Source of the DNA: Dyella terrae
GTDB taxonomy: Bacteria > Pseudomonadota > Gammaproteobacteria > Xanthomonadales > Rhodanobacteraceae
DNA length: 64,000 nt
Assembly (NCBI RefSeq): GCF_004322705.1
Contig: NZ_SIZZ01000004.1
Coordinates: 62,001 to 126,000, forward strand
Reading direction: 5' to 3'
Below the pieces are notes generated by a model. That model was given only the letters and a program-made list of their open reading frames with translations. It was not told the origin of the DNA and ran no database searches. A program made the position numbers and the translations under genes. This document shows, one piece after another, positions 8,019 through 16,700 of the stretch. The number at the start of each line of letters is the position of its first letter. Positions within the stretch are counted from its first letter, which is position 1.

Positions 8019-9010
8019 GTGTTCCGAGCGGTGCCGATTTCCGTCCAGCCTGGCCGCTGACCAGCGGTCACATCCAGACCATGCTGTCCTCCAGCGGCGT
8101 GCGGCGCCAGCTGCTGCCGAAGTCCGCACAAGCCGTGCAGGACGGCGCCGAAGCGGTGATGGTGGACGGTGGCGACGGCGTACGGCTGACCGGTGCTTAC
8201 ACAGCCCATCGCGGTAGCGAGCCGTCGCGCGGACTGGCCGTGCTGTTCCATGGCTGGGAAGGCAGCGTCGATTCCACCTACGTTTTGCAGACGGGCAGTC
8301 GGCTGCTGGCTGACGGCTGGGACGTGTTCCGCCTGAACTTCCGCGACCACGGCGACAGTCATCCGCTCAACGAAGCCCTGTTCCATTCCTGCCGTATCGA
8401 CGAAGTCGTGCATGCGCTGGGTGACATCGCGCAGCGCTGGCCGGCAAAGCGCATGGCGATCGCCGGCTTCTCGCTGGGCGGCAATTTCGCCCTGCGCGCG
8501 GCACTGCGCGCGCCGGCCGCCGGCATTCCGCTGGATTACACGCTGGCGATTTGTCCGATCATTGATCCGGGTGAAGGCCTGTTCTCGCTGGAAGAAGCCG
8601 CGCCGTGGTTTTACCAGGCGTACTTCCTGCGCAAGTGGCGACGTTCGCTGCAGGCCAAGCAGGCAGCGTTTCCGCATCGCCACTATTTCGAGCTGGCGGA
8701 GCTCAAGCAGAACCTGCGCGGCCTGACGGAATCGCTGGTACTGCGCCACACGGATTTCGGTTCGCTGCAAGCGTATCTCGATGGCTATTCCGTGGCCGGC
8801 AACACGCTGATGGATATGCAGATCCCCGCCACGATCCTGACCTCGCGCGACGATCCGGTGATTCCGGTGACGGCTTTCGAGAAACTGGAGATTCCCTCGA
8901 CGGTGGAGCTGGACATCGCCCAGCATGGCGGCCACTGCGGGTTTATCCGCGGGTTGAACATGACGAGCTTTACCGACGACTACATTGCCGCCCGGTTCAA
9001 CCAGCTCTGA
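8015..9010 (+). CDS. Alpha/beta-fold hydrolase, YheT/ABHD-like
   Basis: The 331-residue protein shows the YheT family pattern: an oxyanion region LFHGWEGS (about residue 76), the nucleophile elbow GFSLGGN (Ser about residue 149), and a late Asp/His region with TSRDDPVIPV and AQHGGHCGF. YheT-like enzymes are putative carboxylesterases of unclear substrate. Its start overlaps the upstream PlsC-like gene by 4 bp, suggesting a joint role in acyl-lipid turnover. It converges with the YafY regulator, with 2 bp between stops. Confidence 0.88.
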   Translation: MSVPSGADFRPAWPLTSGHIQTMLSSSGVRRQLLPKSAQAVQDGAEAVMVDGGDGVRLTGAYTAHRGSEPSRGLAVLFHGWEGSVDSTYVLQTGSRLLADGWDVFRLNFRDHGDSHPLNEALFHSCRIDEVVHALGDIAQRWPAKRMAIAGFSLGGNFALRAALRAPAAGIPLDYTLAICPIIDPGEGLFSLEEAAPWFYQAYFLRKWRRSLQAKQAAFPHRHYFELAELKQNLRGLTESLVLRHTDFGSLQAYLDGYSVAGNTLMDMQIPATILTSRDDPVIPVTAFEKLEIPSTVELDIAQHGGHCGFIRGLNMTSFTDDYIAARFNQL

Positions 9011-9012
9011 CG

Positions 9013-9717
9013 CTATTCCATGCCTTCGTAGTAGCCGCGCATGGCTTGAAGGTAGGCCTCCAGGTCGCGTCCTTCGGCCGCTGCGAACCGCTCCCCGGTG
9101 ATCGCGCAATCGGCAATGCGATCCGGCCTGAAGTTGCGGAAACCCTGTCGTAAGCGACACCACGATCCCAGCGTCCACGTGCCGCCCCAGAAGGCCAGGC
9201 ACAGCGGCTCGACCTCGCGGGAACTGGGCCGGCCATGCTCGTCGGCGTATTCGATGCGCAGCACCTGGGCGTCACTGATGGCGCCATTGAGCCGATCGAT
9301 CAACGCCGCAAATTCGGTGCGCGTCGCATCGCGCCAGATCGGAGCGTAGATGCGCGTGTGCGCGGCGCGCTCACGCAGATCCGGCGGCAACACGGCCTCG
9401 ATCTTCAGCAAGGCCGCCTGCGCGCTGCCCGCCAGTTTTTCACCGGCGAAGGCCCGCACGAAGCGCGTGCCGACCACCAGCGATTCGAGTTCGTCGGCGG
9501 TGAACATCAGCGGCGGGATGTCCGAACCCTTGCGGAGGATGTAGCCGACGCCGGCCTCGCCTTCGATGGGTACGCCGGACAGCTGCAGGTCCGCGACATC
9601 ACGGTAGACCGTGCGCAGCGAGACACCCAGCGTGCCGGCGAGCTGGCGCGCCGGCAACGCGGTACGACGCCCGCGCAGGGCGTGGATGATGAGGAAAAGA
9701 CGGTCGGCGCGACGCAT
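9013..9717 (-). CDS. YafY-like HTH/WYL transcriptional regulator
   Basis: The protein (234 residues) starts with an HTH_11 winged helix (RRADRLFLIIHALRGRRTAL, then ARQLAGTLGVSLRTVYRDV). A WYL ligand-sensing domain follows (about 130-225: VLRIEYADEHG...REVEPLCLAFWGGTWTLGSWC...FRPDRI). The ATG at 9717 fits the family N-terminus; an in-frame alternative at 9759 adds 14 unconserved residues. It is the last gene of a leftward operon with GST, GFA and DJ-1-like genes and may regulate them in response to a small ligand. Confidence 0.88.
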   Translation of the reverse strand: MRRADRLFLIIHALRGRRTALPARQLAGTLGVSLRTVYRDVADLQLSGVPIEGEAGVGYILRKGSDIPPLMFTADELESLVVGTRFVRAFAGEKLAGSAQAALLKIEAVLPPDLRERAAHTRIYAPIWRDATRTEFAALIDRLNGAISDAQVLRIEYADEHGRPSSREVEPLCLAFWGGTWTLGSWCRLRQGFRNFRPDRIADCAITGERFAAAEGRDLEAYLQAMRGYYEGME

Positions 9718-9777
9718 GCGCGCATGATCGCCCAGCTCTCGCGGGACAACCAGCGCCAACCGTCACGCCCGTGCATC

Positions 9778-10404
9778 TCAGGCCGCCTGGGCCGCCGCGA
9801 ACGCGGCGTCCTTTTCGCGGGCCCGGGCAATCGCCGGCCGGGAAATCACGCGGTCGATGTAGGCGCGGATCTCCGGCGTTTCAGGCACCAGCTTGAAGCT
9901 GACGGTCCACGCCAGCGCCTGGCCCCACAGCACATCGGCTGCGGTGAAACGCTCGCCCAGCAGGTACGGGCCTTTCGACACCTGGTCGATCAGCGTGCGG
10001 AACATGGTCTCGGTGTCGCCATACGGGCAACGCGATGGCGGCGCGGGTTCGCGCTGCATGGACATATCCGTCAGCGCCGGCTCGAAGCAGGAACCGTAAA
10101 ACACCATCCAGCGCAGGTAGGGACCGCGCAACGGGTCGCCGATCGCCGGCGCCAGCCCCTTCTCGCTGAACTCGTCGGCCAGGTAGATGTAGACCGCAGG
10201 CTGCTCGGAAACGAGCTCACCACGATGGACGATCGCCGGCACCTTGCCCATCGGGTTGACCGCGAGATACGACGCATCGCGCGATTCCTGTTTGGACAGG
10301 TTGAGCACCTTCAGGTCGTAATCGACTCCCAGTTCCTCGAGCAACGCCATGGTGCCGCCGGCGCGGCTGTACGGTGCGTAGTAGAACGTCAGACGGTCGC
10401 TCAT
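9778..10404 (-). CDS. Glutathione S-transferase family protein
   Basis: The 208-residue protein has an N-terminal thioredoxin-like domain (LTFYYAPYSRAGG active-site region, NPMGKVPAIVHRGELVSEQPAVYIYLAD with the conserved cis-Pro and glutathione-contacting E-Q/S motif) and a helical C-terminal domain (GPYLRWMVFYG, FTAADVLWGQAL N-capping motif). It probably conjugates or reduces electrophiles with glutathione in the cytoplasm. It is separated by only 10 bp from the upstream GFA gene, consistent with one mRNA. Confidence 0.92.
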   Translation of the reverse strand: MSDRLTFYYAPYSRAGGTMALLEELGVDYDLKVLNLSKQESRDASYLAVNPMGKVPAIVHRGELVSEQPAVYIYLADEFSEKGLAPAIGDPLRGPYLRWMVFYGSCFEPALTDMSMQREPAPPSRCPYGDTETMFRTLIDQVSKGPYLLGERFTAADVLWGQALAWTVSFKLVPETPEIRAYIDRVISRPAIARAREKDAAFAAAQAA

Positions 10405-10414
10405 GATGACCTCC

Positions 10415-10819
10415 TTACAGGTAGCTGGTAACGGCGGGTGGATTCCACCAGTTGTTGTTGAGGCCGTCGGAATAGCTCACGGGGGCGGCGGCCAGTTCCT
10501 CGACGGAGGCATCGTCCAGGCAGGCGATGTTGACGCCGACGAAAGCGCCACCGACTTCTTCCACGTAACCAGGATGGAACGCATGCACGCCGCAGTGCTT
10601 GCAGAACTGGTTGTGCGTGCTGTTCGTGTTGAACTGGTAGTCGGTCAGTTCGCTTTCGCCTTCGAGCAAACGGAAGGCGTCGGGCTTCACCGTGACACCC
10701 CACATGCGCAACTTGCCGCAGATCGAACAGTTGCAGCGACCGGTGCCAGCGGCCAGGTCGAGATCGGCTTCAAAGCGCACGCGGCCGCAGTGGCAACTTC
10801 CGTGGTAGGTCTTGATCAC
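10415..10819 (-). CDS. GFA (glutathione-dependent formaldehyde-activating-like) zinc protein
   Basis: The 134-residue protein shows the zinc-binding Cys pattern of the GFA/CENP-V family: [18 protein letters not shown] and [11 protein letters not shown]. Members bind S-(hydroxymethyl)glutathione or have unknown roles, and many genomes place them beside glutathione enzymes. The start is a GTG at 10819; its last two bases overlap the TGA of the upstream 70-aa ORF (overlap GTGA), indicating translational coupling. The downstream gene is a glutathione S-transferase, which supports a glutathione-linked function. Confidence 0.9.
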   Translation of the reverse strand: MIKTYHGSCHCGRVRFEADLDLAAGTGRCNCSICGKLRMWGVTVKPDAFRLLEGESELTDYQFNTNSTHNQFCKHCGVHAFHPGYVEEVGGAFVGVNIACLDDASVEELAAAPVSYSDGLNNNWWNPPAVTSYL

Positions 10820-11028
10820 GAGCGAACTCCATGAGGTTGGAAATGACGCGCGGCGACGGCGATGGCGTGTCCTGCCACCAGTCCGCTTCGAGGCCGCTGC
10901 GCCCCGGGTACGCGATGACCGCCGGAAGGCTTGTCTTCCGCGGGAAAACGGTACTGCCCATCGAGCAACATCCCGCGAAGCGCCAGCGGGCGATAGGCCA
11001 TGAGAATGCGGTTCAGATAGTTCGACAT
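10816..11028 (-). CDS. Small ORF of 70 residues in the detoxification operon, unknown
   Basis: The ORF begins with an ATG at 11028 preceded by GAGGAA about 7 nt upstream and ends in a TGA that overlaps the GFA start codon by 4 bp. It lies 31 bp after the DJ-1-like gene on the same strand. The product ([20 protein letters not shown]...) is basic, with a Gly/Pro/Arg-rich middle, and has no family I recognise. The good ribosome binding site and coupling to the next gene argue that it is translated. It could be the remnant of a longer gene. Confidence 0.5.
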   Translation of the reverse strand: MSNYLNRILMAYRPLALRGMLLDGQYRFPAEDKPSGGHRVPGAQRPRSGLVAGHAIAVAARHFQPHGVRS

Positions 11029-11059
11029 CAGGGGTTCCTCCGATGCATGCGGCGCAGCG

Positions 11060-11671
11060 TCAGGCTGCGACAGCCTTCTCGCCGGCAAACCACGGCGGCG
11101 GCACGGCGTGCTTGAACAGCCGGTACCAATGCTCACGGTCGCTGGCGCTGTAGAGATCCAGCGTGCGGATGATTTCGCGGGCGAACTCGACGCTGCCCAG
11201 GCCACTGGCGGTGATCACGCCACCGTCGCTGACGGCCAGCACATCCGGGTCGTATTGTTCGACACCGGCGTAGTCCGGCACGTGACGGCCGATGAAACCG
11301 CTGAGATTGCCGGTGTGACGGCAGCGTTCCAGCAGGCCCGCACGCGCCAGCGCCAGCACGCCGCTGCTGATCGCAGCCACGGGTGCGCCAGCCGAATGAA
11401 CACGCACGGCCATCTCGATGGCTTCGTCGCCATACCCGTGTTCCCACATATGACCGCCGGGAATCACGAACAGCGCGGCGCGCGCCAGATCCATCTGGTC
11501 AAGCGTGATTTCAGGCAGCACGCGCAACCCGGCCATCGACAGTACCGGCTGGTGCGAGAAACCCACGGTCACCACGCGCCAGTCACCCGGGCGGCGGATC
11601 TCACATAAGGCGAGCGCGGCTTCCCAATCGGCAAAGCCGTCGAAAGCCAGGAAATAAACGGTGTCACGCAT
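11060..11671 (-). CDS. DJ-1/PfpI-family protein lacking the usual nucleophile Cys
   Basis: The 203-residue protein has the DJ-1/PfpI (glutamine amidotransferase-like) fold: an N-terminal VYFLAFDGFADWEAA with the conserved acidic residue, the FVIPGGH block (68-74), and the nucleophile-elbow region VAAISSGVLALARAG (98-112). In most members that elbow has Cys (AICxGxxAL); here Ser102-Ser103 stand in its place, so classical hydrolase/glyoxalase chemistry is doubtful. It is the first gene of a leftward operon with GFA, GST and a YafY regulator. Close relatives are annotated as type 1 glutamine amidotransferases or transcriptional regulators without an HTH. Confidence 0.85.
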   Translation of the reverse strand: MRDTVYFLAFDGFADWEAALALCEIRRPGDWRVVTVGFSHQPVLSMAGLRVLPEITLDQMDLARAALFVIPGGHMWEHGYGDEAIEMAVRVHSAGAPVAAISSGVLALARAGLLERCRHTGNLSGFIGRHVPDYAGVEQYDPDVLAVSDGGVITASGLGSVEFAREIIRTLDLYSASDREHWYRLFKHAVPPPWFAGEKAVAA

Positions 11672-11807
11672 GGGTCATCCCTCCTTTGATACGTCTGCGA
11701 ACTGCGGTGTCGTCATCTCGACGAATGGGGAAGCGGGGGTTCGACACGGAGGCCAACCTCAACAAGAAATCGTCATGCCGGCGCAGGCCAGCGCGCCCTT
11801 TGCTGTC

Positions 11808-11957
11808 GTCATTCCGGCGAAAGCCGGAATCCAGCGGCGACAACGCCACCTGCGAGCGAAGTAGTTGACGGCCTTGTGTTGCTCGAGAGTCAATTCGTGC
11901 GGTTCGTCGCTTGACCCAACGTGGTCGCCACTGGATTCCGGCTTTCGCCGGAATGAC
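11808..11957. repeat. Inverted pair of Xanthomonadales-type dispersed repeats
   Basis: Perfect 26-bp inverted arms at 11808-11833 and 11932-11957, beginning GTCATTCCGGCGAAAGCCGG, are separated by 98 bp. The arms are themselves hairpin-forming (CCGGCgaaaGCCGG). A related degenerate unit (CGTCATGCCGGCGCAGGCC) precedes them at 11771. The same repeat occurs again near 34284 and 34569. It fills the spacer between two leftward genes; no protein is encoded here. Confidence 0.8.
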
Positions 11958-11981
11958 GACCCTGTGAGGTAGCGGCACCCC

Positions 11982-12356
11982 TCACCCCCGCGACCATAAC
12001 CCCACCCGATTCCCCTCGCTGTCCCGAAATTGCGCAAATGCCCCGCGCCCTTCCGGCAACTCGGTTCGCGGCACGATCACCGCGCCACCGGCCGCAACGA
12101 TCCGCGCCAGCGTCTGCGCCACGTCTTCAACACTCAGATAAACCGTGCTTCCATGCATCGACGGCTCGCAGTGCTCGAGCTTCATCAGTGCCCCCGTGAC
12201 GTGCTGTGCGGGGTCGTACGGAAACACGGCCAGCTCCATACCGCCGTGGGGCTCAGGCTCCAGCGTCGTGCCCAGCACGGCGTCATAGAAGCTGACGGCA
12301 CGCCCCATCTGACGGACGGGGATCTCAAACCAATGGGTGACGACCGGGTTCAGCAT
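11982..12356 (-). CDS. VOC-family (glyoxalase/bleomycin-resistance fold) protein
   Basis: The 124-residue protein has the VOC beta-alpha-beta-beta-beta modules: VVTHWFEIPVRQMGRAVSFYDAVLGTTL at the N-terminus and VYLSVEDVAQTLARIVAAGG...FAQFRDSEGNRVGLWSR at the C-terminus. The second module ends in the typical D-x-x-G-N-x-x-G motif. Such proteins bind a metal and a small substrate, but the reaction is not predictable. The ATG at 12356 has GGAGGGAG upstream. It is divergent from fbp, sharing a palindrome-rich intergenic region. Confidence 0.87.
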   Translation of the reverse strand: MLNPVVTHWFEIPVRQMGRAVSFYDAVLGTTLEPEPHGGMELAVFPYDPAQHVTGALMKLEHCEPSMHGSTVYLSVEDVAQTLARIVAAGGAVIVPRTELPEGRGAFAQFRDSEGNRVGLWSRG

Positions 12357-12408
12357 GTCCTTGACTCCCTCCAGTGCGCTTGGCGTGAAGGAGAGTCTGA
12401 GGGGGTGC

Positions 12409-12473
12409 TGCTGACAACGTATTGTCAGCAGGGTCGGCCCGCTTTCACTTTTGTCAGCCGCCGAAAGCGGGCC
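12409..12473. promoter_or_regulatory. Two palindromes in the VOC-fbp divergent promoter region
   Basis: The first palindrome has perfect 9-bp arms, TGCTGACAA (12409-12417) and TTGTCAGCA (12422-12430), with a 4-bp spacer. TTGTCAGC occurs again at 12451-12458. The second has 11-bp arms, GGCCCGCTTTC (12436-12446) and GAAAGCGGGCC (12463-12473). The first looks like a dimeric repressor site; the second could be an operator or an RNA hairpin in the fbp leader. Confidence 0.5.
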
Positions 12474-12547
12474 CAACTGGTATGCCCCTCTAGCCCCATT
12501 CAGTAACACCCGGGAAAATGCGCGTTCCCTCATGCCACGGACCCGCC

Positions 12548-13564
12548 ATGAAGCCCGTTTCATTGATCCAGTTCCTGATCGAGGAGCGCCGCGCCGGCCG
12601 CGTCAACGCCGAACTGTCCCTGTTGATCGAAGTAGTGGCGCGCGCCTGCAAGCGCATCGCCGTGGCCACCAACAAGGGCGCGCTCGGTGGCGTACTGGGT
12701 AATGCCGGCAGCGACAACGTGCAGGGCGAGGCGCAGAAGAAGCTCGACGTCATTTCCAACGAGATCCTGCTCGAAGCCAACGCCTGGGGTGGCCAGCTCG
12801 CCGCGTGCGCGTCGGAGGAAATGGAAGATCCGCAGCAGATCCCGGACATGTACCCCAAGGGCAACCACCTGTTGTTGTTCGATCCGCTCGATGGCAGCTC
12901 GAACATCGACGTGAACATCTCCGTCGGCACGATCTTCTCGATCCTGCGTTGTCCCGATGGCATCAGCCAGCCGAAGGCCGAGCACTTTCTGCAGCCGGGC
13001 ACCACGCAGCTGGCCGCCGGTTACGTGGTGTATGGCCCGTGCACGCTGATGGTGCTCACGTTTGGCCATGGCACGCACGAGTTCACGCTCGATCGCGAAG
13101 TCGGCAGCTTCGTGCTGAGCCGTCGCGACATCCGCATCCCGGAAGAAACCGGTGAGTTCGCCATCAACATGTCGAACCAGCGCCACTGGGAAGTGCCGAT
13201 GCAGCGCTATATCGGCGAGCTGCTGGCCGGCAAGGAAGGCCCGCGCGGTCGTGACTTCAATATGCGCTGGGTCGCGTCCATGGTGGCCGACGTGCATCGC
13301 ATCATCACGCGCGGCGGCGTGTTCTATTACCCGCTCGACGCCAAGATCAAGTCCAAGGGCGGCAAGCTGCGCCTGATGTACGAAGCCAACCCGATGTCCT
13401 TCATCATCGAACAGGCCGGCGGTGCCGCCACCACGGGCCGCGAACGCATCATGGAATTGCAGCCCACGGGCCTGCACCAGCGCGTGCCGGTGTTCCTCGG
13501 TTCGAAGAAGGAAATCGAACTGGCGACGCATTACCACGTGGAAGCGGACGGCGCGTCGGCGTAA
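12548..13564 (+). CDS. fbp: Fructose-1,6-bisphosphatase class 1
   Basis: The 338-residue protein is a full-length class I FBPase, hydrolysing fructose-1,6-bisphosphate to fructose-6-phosphate in gluconeogenesis. Visible signatures are the metal-binding [13 protein letters not shown] block (about residues 116-128), GTIFSILR, and the C-terminal [20 protein letters not shown] with the substrate-contacting active-site residues. The ATG at 12548 gives the family N-terminus ([10 protein letters not shown]); an in-frame ATG at 12518 is possible. The gene ends at a strong hairpin and is transcribed alone. Confidence 0.96.
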   Translation: MKPVSLIQFLIEERRAGRVNAELSLLIEVVARACKRIAVATNKGALGGVLGNAGSDNVQGEAQKKLDVISNEILLEANAWGGQLAACASEEMEDPQQIPDMYPKGNHLLLFDPLDGSSNIDVNISVGTIFSILRCPDGISQPKAEHFLQPGTTQLAAGYVVYGPCTLMVLTFGHGTHEFTLDREVGSFVLSRRDIRIPEETGEFAINMSNQRHWEVPMQRYIGELLAGKEGPRGRDFNMRWVASMVADVHRIITRGGVFYYPLDAKIKSKGGKLRLMYEANPMSFIIEQAGGAATTGRERIMELQPTGLHQRVPVFLGSKKEIELATHYHVEADGASA

Positions 13565-13623
13565 TCCGCATGAGGGAGCGAGACGAGTCGTCTGCTCCCT
13601 GTCACTCGCATGCAGGTCTCATG

Positions 13624-13657
13624 AAGGCCCGGTGTCCATGCAGGGAGACCGGGCCTT
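13624..13657 (+). terminator. Terminator after fbp
   Basis: The 10-bp perfect stem AAGGCCCGGT (13624-13633) pairs with ACCGGGCCTT (13648-13657) around a 14-nt loop, followed by TCCTTGT. It lies 60 bp beyond the fbp stop. Confidence 0.65.
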
Positions 13658-13717
13658 TCCTTGTAGCTGCCCGCCCGCAGGCAGGTTCATCTAGGGCTTT
13701 CCCCTGGAACCTGGCCC

Positions 13718-16700
13718 ATGACCCTCCTCACCCGCGTCGCTTCATCGCCTCCTATCGTCGGCAATGGCCCGCATCTCTCACCTGGCAACGGCTGTCGGCG
13801 CATCGCGCGGGCACAAAACACGGTCTATCCCGGCTATCTGCCTAACCCGGCCTATCCCGGCGATCTGCCTCAGGTCACGTTTGAATTACCCATGCTCGAA
13901 CGTCTGGCGGTTGGCGCGCTCGGCGAGCTTGCCTCGCACCTGGAACCCCGACAAAACGGCGCACTTGCCGCTCCGATCACGGCGCCCCTGCCGCCGTATT
14001 CCAGGGATAGAACGGAAACCAACAGGGACTACGAGAGGAAGTGGGCGCATCTGTCGCCGCTGATGCCAAACATCCGCGAGTCGGCCAAACGCACCATGGC
14101 CGAAATCATCCAGAGGCGTTACGGCCTGAAAGTCGATCCCAGCCAGTTGTACTTCAATGTTTTCAAAAGCGCGCAAACCAGTGATCGCAGCTACACCGGT
14201 TGGCAACACCTGCGTGAACGGCCAACCCGGTCGGTCAATCTCGCGACATTGCTGATTACCAATTTTTCCGCGAAGGAATATCTCGATCCCGATGCGATGA
14301 ATACGCTTGCCGGCATCTATACCAGCAACACCGCAGACCGCTACGACGAGACCAACGAAGCGCGCATCCTTCCCTCCCGACTGATCAATGATGTCTGGAA
14401 CGAGGATTTCCTGCAGCGCTTCAACGGCATCATGGCCGAATTCTGGCGCGAACACGGCACGGATTATTATCAGTTTCTCGTGCTGCGTACCATCCACGAT
14501 CTGGGCGTGCAACGGCAACCGCTACCCGACGGTTCGTCGCTTCTGTCGGACCTGGCTGAGAACATGGTGCTGGCCGCCCTGGGCTATCCGGAGGCGAAGT
14601 ACACCCTGGGCGATACGAAGGTATCGGTATCGACCTTCGATATTTACGGCTATACCTCGTCGAATATGTATGTGCTGCACGCCCGCGATCGATGGGTGCT
14701 GGTGGCACCGAGTACGGAAGAGCGACTCATGGAGTTCTCGTCGCTGGATGAACTCAAGCGCTGGATCATCGCCAAAGCCAAGCGAGGCGACGAAGGCTCC
14801 ATTGCCCAGGGTTTTTCGCTCTACAGGCGCCAGGATGGCCACTTCTATTCTGGCGTCGACAGCATGCTGCAGTATTTCAAGGCACACGAGCCGGAAGCAT
14901 CGCTGGGCTACATCCATGCCAATCCGCAGGCGATTCCGCTCGACAGCTGGTCCTCGCACCGCATTGCCCAGACGCAGGCGCGCATGCGCGATGACACACA
15001 AACACTGATTACTTCCAAGGGTGAAATCAGCGAACAGCTTGCCCTTTCCTATTTCAGTGCCATCGACACCGTACTGCCCCTTCTGCAGCCCCTGACGACC
15101 ATCGCCGAAGCGGGTGTCCATATCGATCAGGCCATCAACAGCGACACCTCGGAGCAGCGACTGCAGGCCAGCTGGCACCTCGTGGGCGATGTCACGAACT
15201 TGCTGATCATGGCCGTCCAGCCCGTTCTGGAAGGCAGTCTGGCGATCGATGTCGACGATATGCAAAGCGTGCACTTCGACGCGCGTCGCAATCAGTGGTC
15301 GGTGCGTTCGCAGGGCTCCGACCTGGACAAGGTGACGTTGGAAGACGTCGTGAGCGGCTCGACGTTCGCCAAACTCCTGTCGACTTCGTACGAGTCCAGG
15401 GCAGCCGCGGGACGGGCGGTCTGGGAAGCCCACGGCATGATCGCGGCCGAAGGACTCAATCCGGGACAGAATCATTTCGTGTGGTCAGAGGAATTCGATG
15501 CATACGCCGTGTCGATGGATGACGGCGAATGGCTTGCATTGATCGCCGGTTCCGGTCAGCAATGGACAGTCCGGCCCTCACCGATGACGCCACGACATGG
15601 TCTGCGCGTCTTCGATGACACCCTTCCACAGACCGTCCTCTTCCGACGCCGGGGCCAGTTACAGACCGTCAACGACATCGCCAACGTCGTCGTCACGACG
15701 GTCGATGGCAACGTCTATCTGAGCGATGCACCCGGAGGCGCCCCCATCGGCGCCCCACTCCAGCGCGACGGCAACCGATACATCGCCGTCCGGCTTGCAC
15801 CGGAACTGCCCGTCGACTGGGGCCATAGGCCCGGTTCGGCGGAGGCCGCGTGGATGGCCAATGCCAGGCCGCAGATGCTGGATGTGACGCACATGGTGCC
15901 CGACGCCAGCCGACGCACGTTCACCGGACCGTACGGTCAGCGCTACCTGCCCTATGGCGACGGCTTCCTGCCCATCGAGACGGGACCGGATGGCGGACTG
16001 CGCATCGCCGATGGCGGACCGCCGATCAGTTTTACGCCGGAGGGATCGTGGAAGAGGCGCGTGCCGGATACGGATTTCAAGGCACAACTACCGTCACTGG
16101 ACGATGTCAGGTACCTGGCGCTGGCCTTCGACGCGTCGGGGCAACGCATGACGACCGCGAATGGCCTGGACATGACTCCCTCGAATGGCCTGGACATGAC
16201 GCCCGCGAATGGCCTGGAGACGCAAGTCAAAGGGATGGCAACGACGCGCCCTTCCGATGCCTTTTCCTTTTTGGTGACCATGGTCAACACGGGCTTTCGC
16301 GGCACGGTGGCGGATCTCGCCGCCTGGCTCAATGCACCTCGCACCTTGCCGGTTCGCCTCAACCGGGTCAAAGGCAGCATCCGTGCCGTCAGTCACATGC
16401 TCGACCCCAACGACTCGATGGCGAATTTCAAACAAGCCAATGAACAAAGCATGCTGCAGGTCGCCACGCAGTTTCCCGGTGAGGACGTGCTTTCGGCCTT
16501 GGTGGAACATCCCGACGACAAGAAGCACAGCATTGTCGTCGTCGTGCCGCCGCATGTCGGACGCGATCCCCGGCTCAAGCCGTTTAATCATGTAGTGACG
16601 ATCGATCCGCGCGCCTCATCCATGCAGGTGCTGACGGAAGCGGCCGAACAGCACAATTTCATCGTGCGTCACGTCGTCATGCCACGCCCACTGACGCAGA

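Noticed and set aside
11661-12037. Short frames reading VIPAKAGIQ or RRKPESS
   Set aside because: These are translations of the dispersed GTCATTCCGGCGAAAGCC repeat, a frequent false gene call in this group.
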